57,560 nucleotides of DNA from CAZWSE01 sp964636575 (GTDB lineage Bacteria > Pseudomonadota > Alphaproteobacteria > Rhodobacterales > Rhodobacteraceae), in the NCBI GenBank assembly GCA_964636575.1, contig CAZWSE010000004.1, forward strand, positions 1-57,560. Reading direction: 5' to 3'. Positions 51,701-57,560 of the stretch are shown here, piece after piece. Under the pieces are notes generated by a model, which did not search any database, was not told the origin of the DNA, and saw only the letters and a program-made list of their open reading frames with translations. Both the position numbers and the translations under genes were made by a program. How positions within the stretch are numbered: position 1 is the stretch's first letter; each line of letters starts with the position of its first letter.

Positions 51701-52165
51701 GGCGTTGATAAGTTCCGCAATCTGCCCCTGCCGGACCAGTGCAGGCGAATGGGCACCCGTCGAGGCATCGGCAAAAAGCATCTGCACATCGCGGGCGCGC
51801 ACATCCTTGGTGTTCGCCTTATAGGCGCTGCCCACGTCGCGGGTGATGCGGCGCACGATGTCGATGGCATCGTTGTCGTTAAATCCGGATGGCGCCAGCC
51901 GGTCACTGTTGTCGATATGCAGGCTGACTTCGGCAAAGTTGCGGGCAGGTCGCGTGGCCGCACCCGCAAAGATCACGTCTTCCATACCGCCGCCACGCAT
52001 GGCTGTCGGGCGGTTTTCACCCATAACCCAACGCAGCGCTTCCAGCAGGTTCGACTTGCCACAGCCATTAGGGCCAACCACACCTGTCAAACCGTCCGCA
52101 ATGATCAAATCGGTCGGGTCAACAAAGCTTTTGAAGCCGGTCAGTTTGAGTTTAGAAAAACGCAA
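48710..52165 (-). CDS. smc: Chromosome segregation protein SMC
   Basis: ABC-type ATPase that organises the chromosome with ScpA and ScpB. Walker A GPNGCGKSN is at about 31-39, two long Ala/Glu/Arg-rich coiled coils flank a hinge (about residues 490-640), and the C-terminal signature LSGGEQTLTAMALIFA with Walker B PAPICVLDEVDAPLDDANV is complete. A TTG at 52165 gives LRFSKLKLTGFKSFVD as the N-terminus and the usual 1151-aa length. An ATG at 52225 in frame adds 20 residues that do not resemble SMC; neither start has a clear ribosome site. Confidence 0.95.
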   Translation of the reverse strand: MRFSKLKLTGFKSFVDPTDLIIADGLTGVVGPNGCGKSNLLEALRWVMGENRPTAMRGGGMEDVIFAGAATRPARNFAEVSLHIDNSDRLAPSGFNDNDAIDIVRRITRDVGSAYKANTKDVRARDVQMLFADASTGAHSPALVRQGQIAELINAKPKNRRRILEEAAGISGLYQRRHEAELKLNGAEQNLSRVDDVIEQLASQLSALARQARQAARYREIGEDLRRSEGLLLYRRWREADDVRAKTEDELRERTAATAQAESAALAAAKARVEAEEALPALREEEAIAAAVVQRLNVQRDTLADQENRARQTIETLTARIAQLTNDMTREAGLNKDAGETIERLEWEAKELEKAMEGHEDRMAASLTESSAAAAILQEREADLSQLTEDVARLAARHQSAQRLLEDSQQTQAKSESEAEKARAAVETSKAAMEKAETDFAAATQAETAAVDAATRADAALVAAETARSETQSRESTARAERSEAEGEMNALRAEVAALAKLLERDTAEGGQILDRLQVEQGFEKALGASLADDLRAPEVEGDGPSGWTVLPRYDAAQDLPAGVTALTSHVSVPDVLSRRMGQIGLVDADEGSRLQPLLKPGQRLVSLEGDLWRWDGYRAWAEDAPSAAALRLQQLNRLEELKQELERATSRTEGARAAHETLTARLTELSTADRDARDARREADRLVADANRALSRAEADRNLAEGRLEALGLAVTRHEEEAIAARQQLIEAERGVEGLGDLDAARAGVDEIKMAVEAARITMMSRRSTQDEVRREGEARTRRAQEVTQEVSGWKHRLETAEKRIAELAERKETSEQELKAASAAPEEIAAKRAELSEAITKDEARRATAADALSVAEGTTREAVATERDAERTASEAREARARSEARSDAARDMVAAAAERIAEDQQLTPNQLLNSLDADPEKMPDSDSIEADVNRLKRQRDALGAVNLRAEEDAKEVQEEHDGLVTEKADLEEAIKTLRSGIASLNREGRERLLTAFEQVNTNFALLFKHLFGGGEANLVMVESDDPLEAGLEIMCQPPGKKLSTLSLLSGGEQTLTAMALIFAVFLANPAPICVLDEVDAPLDDANVTRFCDLLDEMCRQTDTRFLIITHHAVTMSRMDRLFGVTMAEQGVSQLVSVDLKKAEAMVA

Positions 52166-52264
52166 TTGGGCGGTTCCGTTGATTCCTAGGGCCAGTGGGG
52201 AATGTGACGGCTGATATGGGGCCATGTCAACGGTTGGACGCTGTATATGGCGCAATCGGCGTAG

Positions 52265-52273
52265 TTATCCACA
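52265..52273 (+). promoter_or_regulatory. DnaA-box consensus upstream of smc
   Basis: A perfect TTATCCACA lies 40 bp upstream of the possible ATG (52225) and 100 bp upstream of the TTG start of smc, in the 157-bp gap before the 97-aa lipoprotein gene. A link between replication initiation and smc expression is conceivable. Confidence 0.4.
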
Positions 52274-52322
52274 ACATATCGGGCCTGCGGCGGATACAAG
52301 CCTGATTTGGCCGTGCAACGGA

Positions 52323-52616
52323 CTATTCCGCAGGCTTGGGACACTTCAGCTTGGCAACGGCCACCGCTTGATCCCCGGAAATGGAGCGCACTTCACACCC
52401 GCTGACCTGCTCAATCGCTGTTGTCGCCCTGTCCTTGATCGGGCCAAACCGAGGCGCGTATTGCGTATTGGTTCGAATGGCCTCTGCCTTGGTGCCAGTA
52501 TGGCGAACATCAAAGGTGCTGCCCTCAATCGTCACAGTCGACACGGGCAGCCCGCGAAAGGCGGGGCTGGGGGTATTGCAGGCTGCCAACAGCAGAACGA
52601 AGGTCACGTATCTCAT
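52323..52616 (-). CDS. Small lipoprotein, 97 aa
   Basis: The lipobox LLAAC (Cys13) follows a short hydrophobic signal, MRYVTFVLLLAAC. The mature part contains two Cys (in SGCEVRS and KLKCPKP), probably a disulphide, and strands such as VSTVTIEGSTFDVRHTG. I do not recognise the family. It is on the same strand as smc, 157 bp upstream of the TTG start, and is divergent from the FadR-type gene. Confidence 0.72.
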   Translation of the reverse strand: MRYVTFVLLLAACNTPSPAFRGLPVSTVTIEGSTFDVRHTGTKAEAIRTNTQYAPRFGPIKDRATTAIEQVSGCEVRSISGDQAVAVAKLKCPKPAE

Positions 52617-52686
52617 GGCGCGACCCTGTACGCCGCATGGTTAAGATTGTGTTACCGACCGAGCGTTGCCCTTGCTCCAACCGCGC

Positions 52687-52709
52687 ATTGGTCATATAAA
52701 TTGACCAAT
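52687..52709. promoter_or_regulatory. Inverted repeat, likely operator of the FadR-type regulator
   Basis: ATTGGTCA (52687-52694) and TGACCAAT (52702-52709) are perfect 8-bp arms with a 7-nt spacer, 18 bp before the regulator ATG. TTGGT/ACCAA arms are typical of FadR-subfamily GntR operators, although the usual spacer in PdhR and LldR sites is shorter. Probably autoregulatory. Confidence 0.65.
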
Positions 52710-52727
52710 CAAACAGAGGCTTCGCCC

Positions 52728-53495
52728 ATGCCCTTCCAGAAAGTCCAACCCGAAAAGCTGTCGACCTCAGTGGTGCGCCAGATAGAGCAGTTGATCCTGC
52801 GTGGCATTTTGCGCCCTGGGGAGCGGCTGCCGTCTGAACGCGAACTGTCCGACCGGTTGGGGGTGTCGCGCCCTTCGCTAAGGGACGCCATTGCAGAGCT
52901 GCAACAGGACGGGTTGCTGACCGCCAAAGCAAACGCGGGCATCTTTGTGGGCGATGTTTTAGGGTCCGCCTTTTCGCCAGCCTTGACCCGCCTTTTTGAA
53001 ACCCATGACGAAGCTGTTTTTGACTACGTGTCATTCCGCCGTGATCTCGAAGCACTGGCCGCCGAACGTGCCGCCAAGCTTGGGTCAGAGACCGATCTGG
53101 CAGTAATCCAAACCTTGTTCGACAAGATGAAAAGCGCCCATGCCCAAAACAATGCGAAAGACGAAGCAGAGCTGGACGCACAGTTTCACATGGCCATCAT
53201 CGAGGCGAGCCACAACGTCGTGATGCTGCACATGATGCGGTCCATGTTCGATCTGCTGCGGAATGGTGTGTTCTACAACCGGCAGGTCATGTTCAAACAA
53301 AGGGCAACGCGCGACGCGCTTTTGGACCAGCACGGGGTCATCAACACTGCCATACAATCCCGTGATCCTGAAGCTGCAAGCCAAGCCGTGCGCGCGCATC
53401 TCAGTTTTGTGGAAGACTGTCTGCTCGATCAAACGAAGGCGGACCGCAACGAGGTGATTGCCAAGCTGCGTCTGGAACACACGCGAGCGGGATAA
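52728..53495 (+). CDS. GntR-family transcriptional regulator, FadR subfamily, 255 aa
   Basis: The winged HTH is at about residues 10-75: RQIEQLILRGILRPGERLPSERELSDRLGVSRPSLRDAIAEL. It is followed by an all-helical FCD effector domain (about 95-225) with metal-binding His in the segment HMAIIEASHN and a C-terminal RDPEAASQAVRAHLSFVE. It probably senses a small organic acid. The frame is open from 52224, but the domain begins at ATG 52728 and the operator lies directly before it. No cognate enzyme gene is adjacent. Confidence 0.92.
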   Translation: MPFQKVQPEKLSTSVVRQIEQLILRGILRPGERLPSERELSDRLGVSRPSLRDAIAELQQDGLLTAKANAGIFVGDVLGSAFSPALTRLFETHDEAVFDYVSFRRDLEALAAERAAKLGSETDLAVIQTLFDKMKSAHAQNNAKDEAELDAQFHMAIIEASHNVVMLHMMRSMFDLLRNGVFYNRQVMFKQRATRDALLDQHGVINTAIQSRDPEAASQAVRAHLSFVEDCLLDQTKADRNEVIAKLRLEHTRAG

Positions 53496-53501
53496 ATCGG
53501 G

Positions 53502-54557
53502 TCAGCCGTCGTCCTTGGTCAACATGGCAAAACTCGCTTCTGCTGCTTCCAAGGCCCCTTCAAGGTATCCCCCGAAGGTGGCGGCCACCTCGGTACCAGA
53601 AAACAGCAACCGGCCTTCCCAAAGCCCGCCTAGCACATCGGGCATCCCATAGCTTGGATGCGCATAAAGCGGGGCCTGATCCGCGTCGGTCGCCGTATAG
53701 GGATCACGCGCCCAATCCTTCACGAACAATTCAAGCGGGGTCGCGGCCTCGGGACCAAAAAGTCGCCCCAACTGTGCGCAGATGTGCTGGCGTAAAAGTG
53801 CCTCGTCTGCACGGCTTTCTGGCGGCACGCCGATAAACCCGAACAAAGCGTAAGGCCCGCCCGTATGAGGCGACGCATCGTGTATTTCCACCATCGGCCC
53901 ATGCCGGCTTTGCGCATCCCCCGACAATCCAGCGTCCCGCCAGAAGGGTGTGTTATAGACCGCTACCGCTTTGGCTTGACCGGCCATCCAAGTCGGCACA
54001 GCTTGCAACGTATTCAACGTCGCCTCTGGCAATTCGGGGGCGAACTGGAAACCCGCCGCCACGCGCGGGGGCAGCGCCAAAACCACACGATCCGCTGATA
54101 CAGCCTCACCCGACGCCAAAGTCGCTTTGATGCCGCTTTCTGTTTGCGCAAGACCCGCGACTGGTGCCCCACTTCGCTTACGAGCATCCGGCAGGCGATC
54201 GGCTAAGGCAGCTGTCAACACACCTAGGCCACCGCTCAAACGAAACGATCCTTGCATAGAGGCAATCCCGCGGCCGTATTGAACCTGTCCAGCGGCATCT
54301 TCGAACGTCAACGCACCATCCGAAAACTGATCAAAAACGGTCAGATCATACCTTTCGATTAAACTGGCAATACGTGGCTGACCAGGCCAAAACCATGCTG
54401 GCCCCATATCAAATCCGGCACGATCCAACGCTTCCGTTTTGATCCGCCCGCCGAACCTGTCACGGGCTTCAAGAAGCAGATAGTCGTGCCCTTGCGCCTC
54501 AAGCATCTCTGCCAGCGCAAGGCCAGACAGCCCGCCACCTACGATCAAAGTACGCAT
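53502..54557 (-). CDS. FAD-dependent oxidoreductase, amine-oxidase type, 351 aa
   Basis: The FAD-binding dinucleotide motif MRTLIVGGGLSGLALAEML is at the N-terminus and is followed by the GG doublet in ARDRFGGRIKTE. The C-terminal ATG-type block reads LLFSGTEVAATFGGYLEGALEAAE, the flavin-containing monoamine-oxidase signature. At 351 aa it is shorter than typical MAOs. ATG 54557 overlaps the stop of the cupin gene (TGATG), so the two are coupled. The substrate is unknown. Confidence 0.88.
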   Translation of the reverse strand: MRTLIVGGGLSGLALAEMLEAQGHDYLLLEARDRFGGRIKTEALDRAGFDMGPAWFWPGQPRIASLIERYDLTVFDQFSDGALTFEDAAGQVQYGRGIASMQGSFRLSGGLGVLTAALADRLPDARKRSGAPVAGLAQTESGIKATLASGEAVSADRVVLALPPRVAAGFQFAPELPEATLNTLQAVPTWMAGQAKAVAVYNTPFWRDAGLSGDAQSRHGPMVEIHDASPHTGGPYALFGFIGVPPESRADEALLRQHICAQLGRLFGPEAATPLELFVKDWARDPYTATDADQAPLYAHPSYGMPDVLGGLWEGRLLFSGTEVAATFGGYLEGALEAAEASFAMLTKDDG

Positions 54558-55225
54558 CAAACGGCGGGCGGCTTTGCGTGTGGAAGGTGACCGGTTTTCA
54601 TCCAGACCTTCGCACCCTCAGAGCCCGCAACAGCAGACAGATTTTCACTATCAGGTAACCGCAACCATGCACCTGCTTGCAACTGGTCTTCGGCCTCAGT
54701 CAAACTGCCCGAAAGAACCAAAAGCTCAATCCCGCCAGCATCCGTACAAACCAGTGATGCGCCGGGGTCCACATGAACGTAAGTAACCTTTTCGCGGCTG
54801 TCTTCATGCAGTAATGCAGTCGCAACACCATCCACAGGGGCAGCCAGTTCATCGGCCATATTCTTGCGAAACTGGGTGCGATCGGCCATGTCAAACTGCC
54901 AAAGCTTGACGAAAATGATGCAACCCAGCTTTGAGCTGGGCGTGTGAGATGTTGTCGGAGGATTGCGAACGTAGGTGCCTTGAGGGAAATCACCATGTTC
55001 GTCCTGAAACACTCCGTCCAGAACGATGAATTCCTCACCGCCGGTATGAGTATGTGCAGAAAACGCGCTGCTAGGCGCGTAGCGGACTATCGAAGTCGCG
55101 CGGGCAACTTCACCACCAATCCTATCCAACATCCGGCGATCAACGCCGGGCATAGGGGACGCAACCCACTCAAGCGCATCTGAATGCACAACCACGCGTT
55201 CGGTAAAATCCGCGTTCAGTTCCAT
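54557..55225 (-). CDS. ChrR-like cupin-domain protein, 222 aa
   Basis: The cupin metal site is clear: His58 and His60 in SAHTHTGGEEFIVLDG, Glu64, and His94 in the second half (NPPTTSHTP). A second, more diverged cupin unit fills about 130-215. This is the ChrR C-terminal cupin type, which in photosynthetic alphaproteobacteria is attached to an anti-sigma domain; that domain is absent here and no sigma factor gene is nearby. It is coupled to the FAD oxidoreductase gene, so it may be an enzyme or regulator for the same reaction. Confidence 0.85.
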   Translation of the reverse strand: MELNADFTERVVVHSDALEWVASPMPGVDRRMLDRIGGEVARATSIVRYAPSSAFSAHTHTGGEEFIVLDGVFQDEHGDFPQGTYVRNPPTTSHTPSSKLGCIIFVKLWQFDMADRTQFRKNMADELAAPVDGVATALLHEDSREKVTYVHVDPGASLVCTDAGGIELLVLSGSLTEAEDQLQAGAWLRLPDSENLSAVAGSEGAKVWMKTGHLPHAKPPAV

Positions 55226-55338
55226 GTTTGCTCTCCCTAAAAAGCGGCGCAGAAATCGGGCCGCTCATTGAAACTTGGGAAACCCGAAACCGAATGACAA
55301 GGCTCATCACTTCTTTGTTCCAAATAAATCCCGGGGTC

Positions 55339-55353
55339 CGGGGCAGAGCCCCG
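55339..55353. repeat. Short hairpin CGGGGC-AGA-GCCCCG
   Basis: A 6-bp perfect stem with a 3-nt loop lies between the cupin gene and the atp operon terminator. It resembles G-rich intergenic hairpins seen often in Rhodobacterales, but no second copy is present in this window. Confidence 0.4.
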
Positions 55354-55369
55354 AAACGAGCTGCACAAC

Positions 55370-55399
55370 AAAAAAACCGCCCCTGAAAACAGAGGCGGT
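55370..55399 (-). terminator. Terminator of the F0 ATP synthase operon
   Basis: On the minus strand ACCGCCTCTG pairs with CAGGGGCGGT (one wobble) around a TTTT loop, followed by a run of at least six T. It lies 45 nt beyond the atpF stop and is a textbook intrinsic terminator. A 24-bp palindromic repeat lies between the stop and the stem. Confidence 0.92.
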
Positions 55400-55415
55400 A
55401 TTTGGCATTTGGTCT

Positions 55416-55439
55416 GTAAGATGGGTCTCGACCCATCCT
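55416..55439. repeat. 24-bp palindromic repeat, copy 2
   Basis: Identical to 42060-42083: a perfect palindrome with 8-bp arms and a 2-nt centre. It lies 4 bp beyond the atpF stop codon (55444-55446) on the transcript's 3' side. Confidence 0.85.
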
Positions 55440-55443
55440 CGGT

Positions 55444-56004
55444 TTAGTGCAGCTTGCTGTCCACGACCGAAATGGCTTCGTCAATCAGGTCGTTGCTCGA
55501 TGCAGCAGTCATCTGCTTGGCGATTACATCACGAGACACGGCCACAGCGACCAAAGCCGCCTGATCACGGACCTCTTTGATGGCAGAGGTTTGAGCACTT
55601 TCGATCTGCTCTTGAGCAGCCGCAAGGCGGCGGGTGATCGATTGGGCGATGTCTTCTTTAGCTTGCTCGCCCGCAGCAGCTGCATCGGCCTTGGCTTTTG
55701 CAACGATACGGTCGGCTTGTTCCTGAACCTCTTTTTGCTTGCGCTCATATGAAGCGAGCAAGGTCTGGGCTTCTTCGCGGATAGAACGGGCCTCATCCAA
55801 CTCGGATTTGATACCATCGGCACGTTTATCCAAAGCGCCGCCGATCATGCCGGGGACTTTGAAGTAGAACAAAACAGCGATGAACAGCAGGAAGCCCAGC
55901 AGTACAACAAAGTCAGTGTTGGCCAGCGAAAAGAAAGGGCCAGACGCCGCAAGCGCGGGGGTTGCGCCCGCGAAAGCAAGAAGTGCTGTCAGTGAATAAC
56001 GCAT
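55444..56004 (-). CDS. atpF: F0F1 ATP synthase subunit b
   Basis: The 186-aa peripheral-stalk subunit has one N-terminal membrane helix (about residues 25-50, DFVVLLGFLLFIAVLFYFKV) and a long charged Ala/Glu/Gln-rich helix. A hydrophobic leader before the helix is typical of the alphaproteobacterial b subunit. It is 4 bp downstream of the b' gene and is the last gene of the F0 operon; a terminator follows. Confidence 0.94.
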   Translation of the reverse strand: MRYSLTALLAFAGATPALAASGPFFSLANTDFVVLLGFLLFIAVLFYFKVPGMIGGALDKRADGIKSELDEARSIREEAQTLLASYERKQKEVQEQADRIVAKAKADAAAAGEQAKEDIAQSITRRLAAAQEQIESAQTSAIKEVRDQAALVAVAVSRDVIAKQMTAASSNDLIDEAISVVDSKLH

Positions 56005-56008
56005 CTCT

Positions 56009-56560
56009 TTATCCTTTCATGCGGGCAGTGACCGCGGCCGTGATGGCTTTGGCGTCTGCTTTTCCGCCCATCGATGTGACAATCTCAGCGGCCGTGTCTT
56101 TGGCGACTGTTTTGATTGCATCGACAGCGCCAGCGCGAATATCGGCGATGGCTTTCTCGGACTCTGCCGACTTGGCTGCGATCTCTGCATCCGCCTTTGA
56201 CATGGCCACGTCCAGATCGGCTTGGATTTCAGCTTTGGCTTCATCCACGATCCGGCCAGCCTCTGTACGGGCGTCAGCGAGTGCTTTTTCATAGGCTGCT
56301 TCAGCATCCAAAGCGCGGGCCTTGAGATCTTCTGCGGCAGCAATATCGTTTGTGATCGTGCCTTGGCGTTCGGCCAGAACCGCGGCGATGCGCGGCAATG
56401 CGATGCGCGACAGCACAAAGTAGATCGCCAGAAGGGTCAGGACCAGCCAGAAGATCTGGTTGCCCCACCAGTCAAAACACAGTTGCGGCATACCAATGGC
56501 GGAGCCATCGGGTCCGGTACATGTTCCGGCAAGTTCGACATCTATTGGTTCAGTTGCCAT
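56009..56560 (-). CDS. atpF': F0F1 ATP synthase subunit b'
   Basis: The 183-aa second peripheral-stalk subunit, present in photosynthetic and related alphaproteobacteria. One membrane helix (about 40-60, NQIFWLVLTLLAIYFVLSRI) is followed by RIAAVLAERQGTITNDIAAA and a long coiled helix. The frame is open to 56590; GGAGG five nt before ATG 56560 (MATEPIDVELAG) decides the start. It lies between atpE and atpF. Confidence 0.94.
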   Translation of the reverse strand: MATEPIDVELAGTCTGPDGSAIGMPQLCFDWWGNQIFWLVLTLLAIYFVLSRIALPRIAAVLAERQGTITNDIAAAEDLKARALDAEAAYEKALADARTEAGRIVDEAKAEIQADLDVAMSKADAEIAAKSAESEKAIADIRAGAVDAIKTVAKDTAAEIVTSMGGKADAKAITAAVTARMKG

Positions 56561-56644
56561 GACGGCCTCCGGTTTGATCGGTTCATCCAATGGGTGGCGT
56601 GGTCAGAACCGCACCACCCATACGCAAGGAAGAAACGTCAGTGC

Positions 56645-56869
56645 TTAAACAGCAAACATCAGCAGAAGGGCGACGAGGAACGCGAAGATCCCCAAGGCTT
56701 CTGCGAAAGCGATGCCGATAAACAGTGTTGCAGTCTGCGACGCGGCCGCAGATGGGTTGCGCAGAGCGCCTGCCAAGTAGTTGCCGGCCACGTTACCAAC
56801 ACCGATCGCGGCTGCGCCGGATCCGATTGCTGCAAGACCTGCGCCGATGTGTGCGAGTTCACCTTCCAT
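56645..56869 (-). CDS. atpE: F0F1 ATP synthase subunit c
   Basis: The 74-aa rotor proteolipid: two membrane helices joined by a polar loop (ALRNPSA), with the ion-binding Glu57 in GIAFAEALGIF in the second helix. The Gly-rich first helix (GAGLAAIGSGAAAIGVG) is diagnostic. It lies 59 bp downstream of atpB and 84 bp before the b' gene start. Confidence 0.96.
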   Translation of the reverse strand: MEGELAHIGAGLAAIGSGAAAIGVGNVAGNYLAGALRNPSAAASQTATLFIGIAFAEALGIFAFLVALLLMFAV

Positions 56870-56928
56870 GAGAATTCTCCTATGCGTTGGAAGTTAGATA
56901 GATATGAGGGCAAAAGCGCCCCCGGTTG

Positions 56929-57560
56929 TTAGTGATGCGGGTGCAATGCGTCGTTCAGATAAACGCATGTCAGAATGGTAAAGACGTAGGCCTGAATGAA
57001 GGACACCAGAACTTCTAGGCCGTACATGGCCGTGATCGCCACGACGGATACAGGCGAGATCACAGCAATCGCAGCAAAGCCTGCGAAAACTTTGATCACA
57101 GCGTGACCGGCCATGACGTTGCCTGCCAAACGAATGGAGTGGCTGACGGGGCGCACGAAGTAGCTGATGATTTCAATAACGGCGAGCACAGGGCGCAGCG
57201 CCAAAGGTGCGGAAGCAACCCAGAACAGCCCCAGAAAGCTTGCCCCGTTTTTCACAAAGCCCAACACTGTCACAGTGATGAACACCGCAAAGGCCAGCAC
57301 AACCGTGACCGCAAAGTGCGATGTTGGAGTGAAAGAAGTCGGGATAAGGCCAAGAAAGTTGGCGCAGACGATGAACATGAACAGCGTCATGATATAGGGG
57401 AAGTACTTCAACCCCTCTTTGCCGCAAATGTCTTCGACCATCTTGTAGATGAACCCGTAGGCCATTTCCGCAATCGACTGGCTGCGCGACGGGACAATCG
57501 CACGCTTGGAGCTACCCAAGACAAGAATGGCAATCACGGCCAGAACCGCAAAGCCCATCC
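56929..57560 (-). CDS. atpB: F0F1 ATP synthase subunit a, 5' end cut by the window edge
   Basis: About 210 C-terminal residues of the proton-channel subunit are visible. The essential Arg is in SHSIRLAGNVMAGHAVIKVF, and KYFPYIMTLFMFIVCANFLG is a family signature. The start codon lies beyond 57560; the internal Met near 57558 is not the true start. It would be preceded by atpI in the usual alphaproteobacterial order. Confidence 0.95.
   Translation of the reverse strand, partial: MGFAVLAVIAILVLGSSKRAIVPSRSQSIAEMAYGFIYKMVEDICGKEGLKYFPYIMTLFMFIVCANFLGLIPTSFTPTSHFAVTVVLAFAVFITVTVLGFVKNGASFLGLFWVASAPLALRPVLAVIEIISYFVRPVSHSIRLAGNVMAGHAVIKVFAGFAAIAVISPVSVVAITAMYGLEVLVSFIQAYVFTILTCVYLNDALHPHH

Noticed and set aside
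1..57560. Search for CRISPR arrays, insertion sequences, phage genes, tRNA and rRNA genes
   Set aside because: No regularly spaced repeats, transposase or integrase motifs, cloverleaf-forming segments or rRNA cores were recognised in the gaps between genes. A dedicated tRNA search was not possible here.

Overview
The window looks like a scaffold from an alphaproteobacterium of the order Rhodobacterales (Roseobacter/Rhodobacter type). The evidence is gene order and family content. There is a separate F0 operon with both b and b' subunits, a ChvG/ChvI two-component pair followed by hprK, rapZ, an EIIA and HPr with pckA divergent, and an rpoZ-rsh-DUF2062-pdxJ-acpS-lepB-rnc-era-recO gene string. 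A methylsuccinyl-CoA dehydrogenase-type gene and several small families I associate with this group (DUF1491, DUF6473, HIG1-like, DUF3429) also fit. Base composition is moderately GC-rich by eye and coding density is very high. I found no rRNA, tRNA, CRISPR array, insertion sequence or phage gene.

Layout. 1-140: start of tuf (EF-Tu) at the left edge, preceded by two lipoprotein genes (269-1590). 1725-3104: cytochrome P450, overlapping tail-to-tail an operon of a D-glucuronyl C5-epimerase-like protein, a YjgN/DUF898 membrane protein and an M48 peptidase (3055-6571). 6656-9004: parC. 9186-13384: rightward genes for an SH3 protein, an SDR oxidoreductase, a HIG1-like protein, a cobalamin adenosyltransferase and etfB-etfA. 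13417-16179: a DUF6473 protein, 3-hydroxybutyryl-CoA dehydrogenase and an acyltransferase. 16215-20705: the PTS-like regulatory chain with ChvGI, and pckA divergent at 21038. 22703-26914: TauE/SafE exporter, Mcd-type acyl-CoA dehydrogenase, a DUF4189-like protein, and a small membrane protein divergent from a TetR regulator. 26911-36112: the long leftward housekeeping operon recO to folK, interrupted by a 100-N scaffold gap at 30869-30968. 36243-38074: a NYN-domain protein and a DUF1772/TetR divergent pair. 38146-40580: ispH, DUF3429, methyltransferase, rnhA. 40650-43594: two GlsB/YeaQ-like genes, fmt and three tandem peptide deformylase genes. 43697-48657: MalY/PatB-type enzyme, glutathionyl-hydroquinone reductase, an atypical receiver protein and a lytic transglycosylase. 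48710-52165: smc. 52323-55225: lipoprotein, FadR-type regulator, FAD oxidoreductase and ChrR-like cupin. 55444-57560: atpF, atpF', atpE and atpB (cut by the edge).

How it fits together. Many neighbours are translationally coupled by 4-bp ATGA overlaps. Three physiological themes recur. The first is acyl-CoA/C2 carbon metabolism: ETF, 3-hydroxybutyryl-CoA dehydrogenase, Mcd, adenosyltransferase and PEP carboxykinase. The second is envelope and carbon-state signalling: ChvGI, HPr/HprK/EIIA and RapZ. The third is translation and stringent-response housekeeping: fmt/def, rsh/rpoZ, rnc and era.

Most of the window is ordinary core genome. The points most worth a second look are a peptide deformylase paralogue that has lost its catalytic residues, a 24-bp palindromic repeat found at the 3' ends of two genes, an intergenic region with CtrA-like and DnaA-box-like sites, two TetR loci with duplicated operators, the C5-epimerase/YjgN/M48 operon, and the scaffold gap, whose 55-bp identical flanks suggest there is no real gap. 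I did not find strong evidence for a wholly new multi-gene system.
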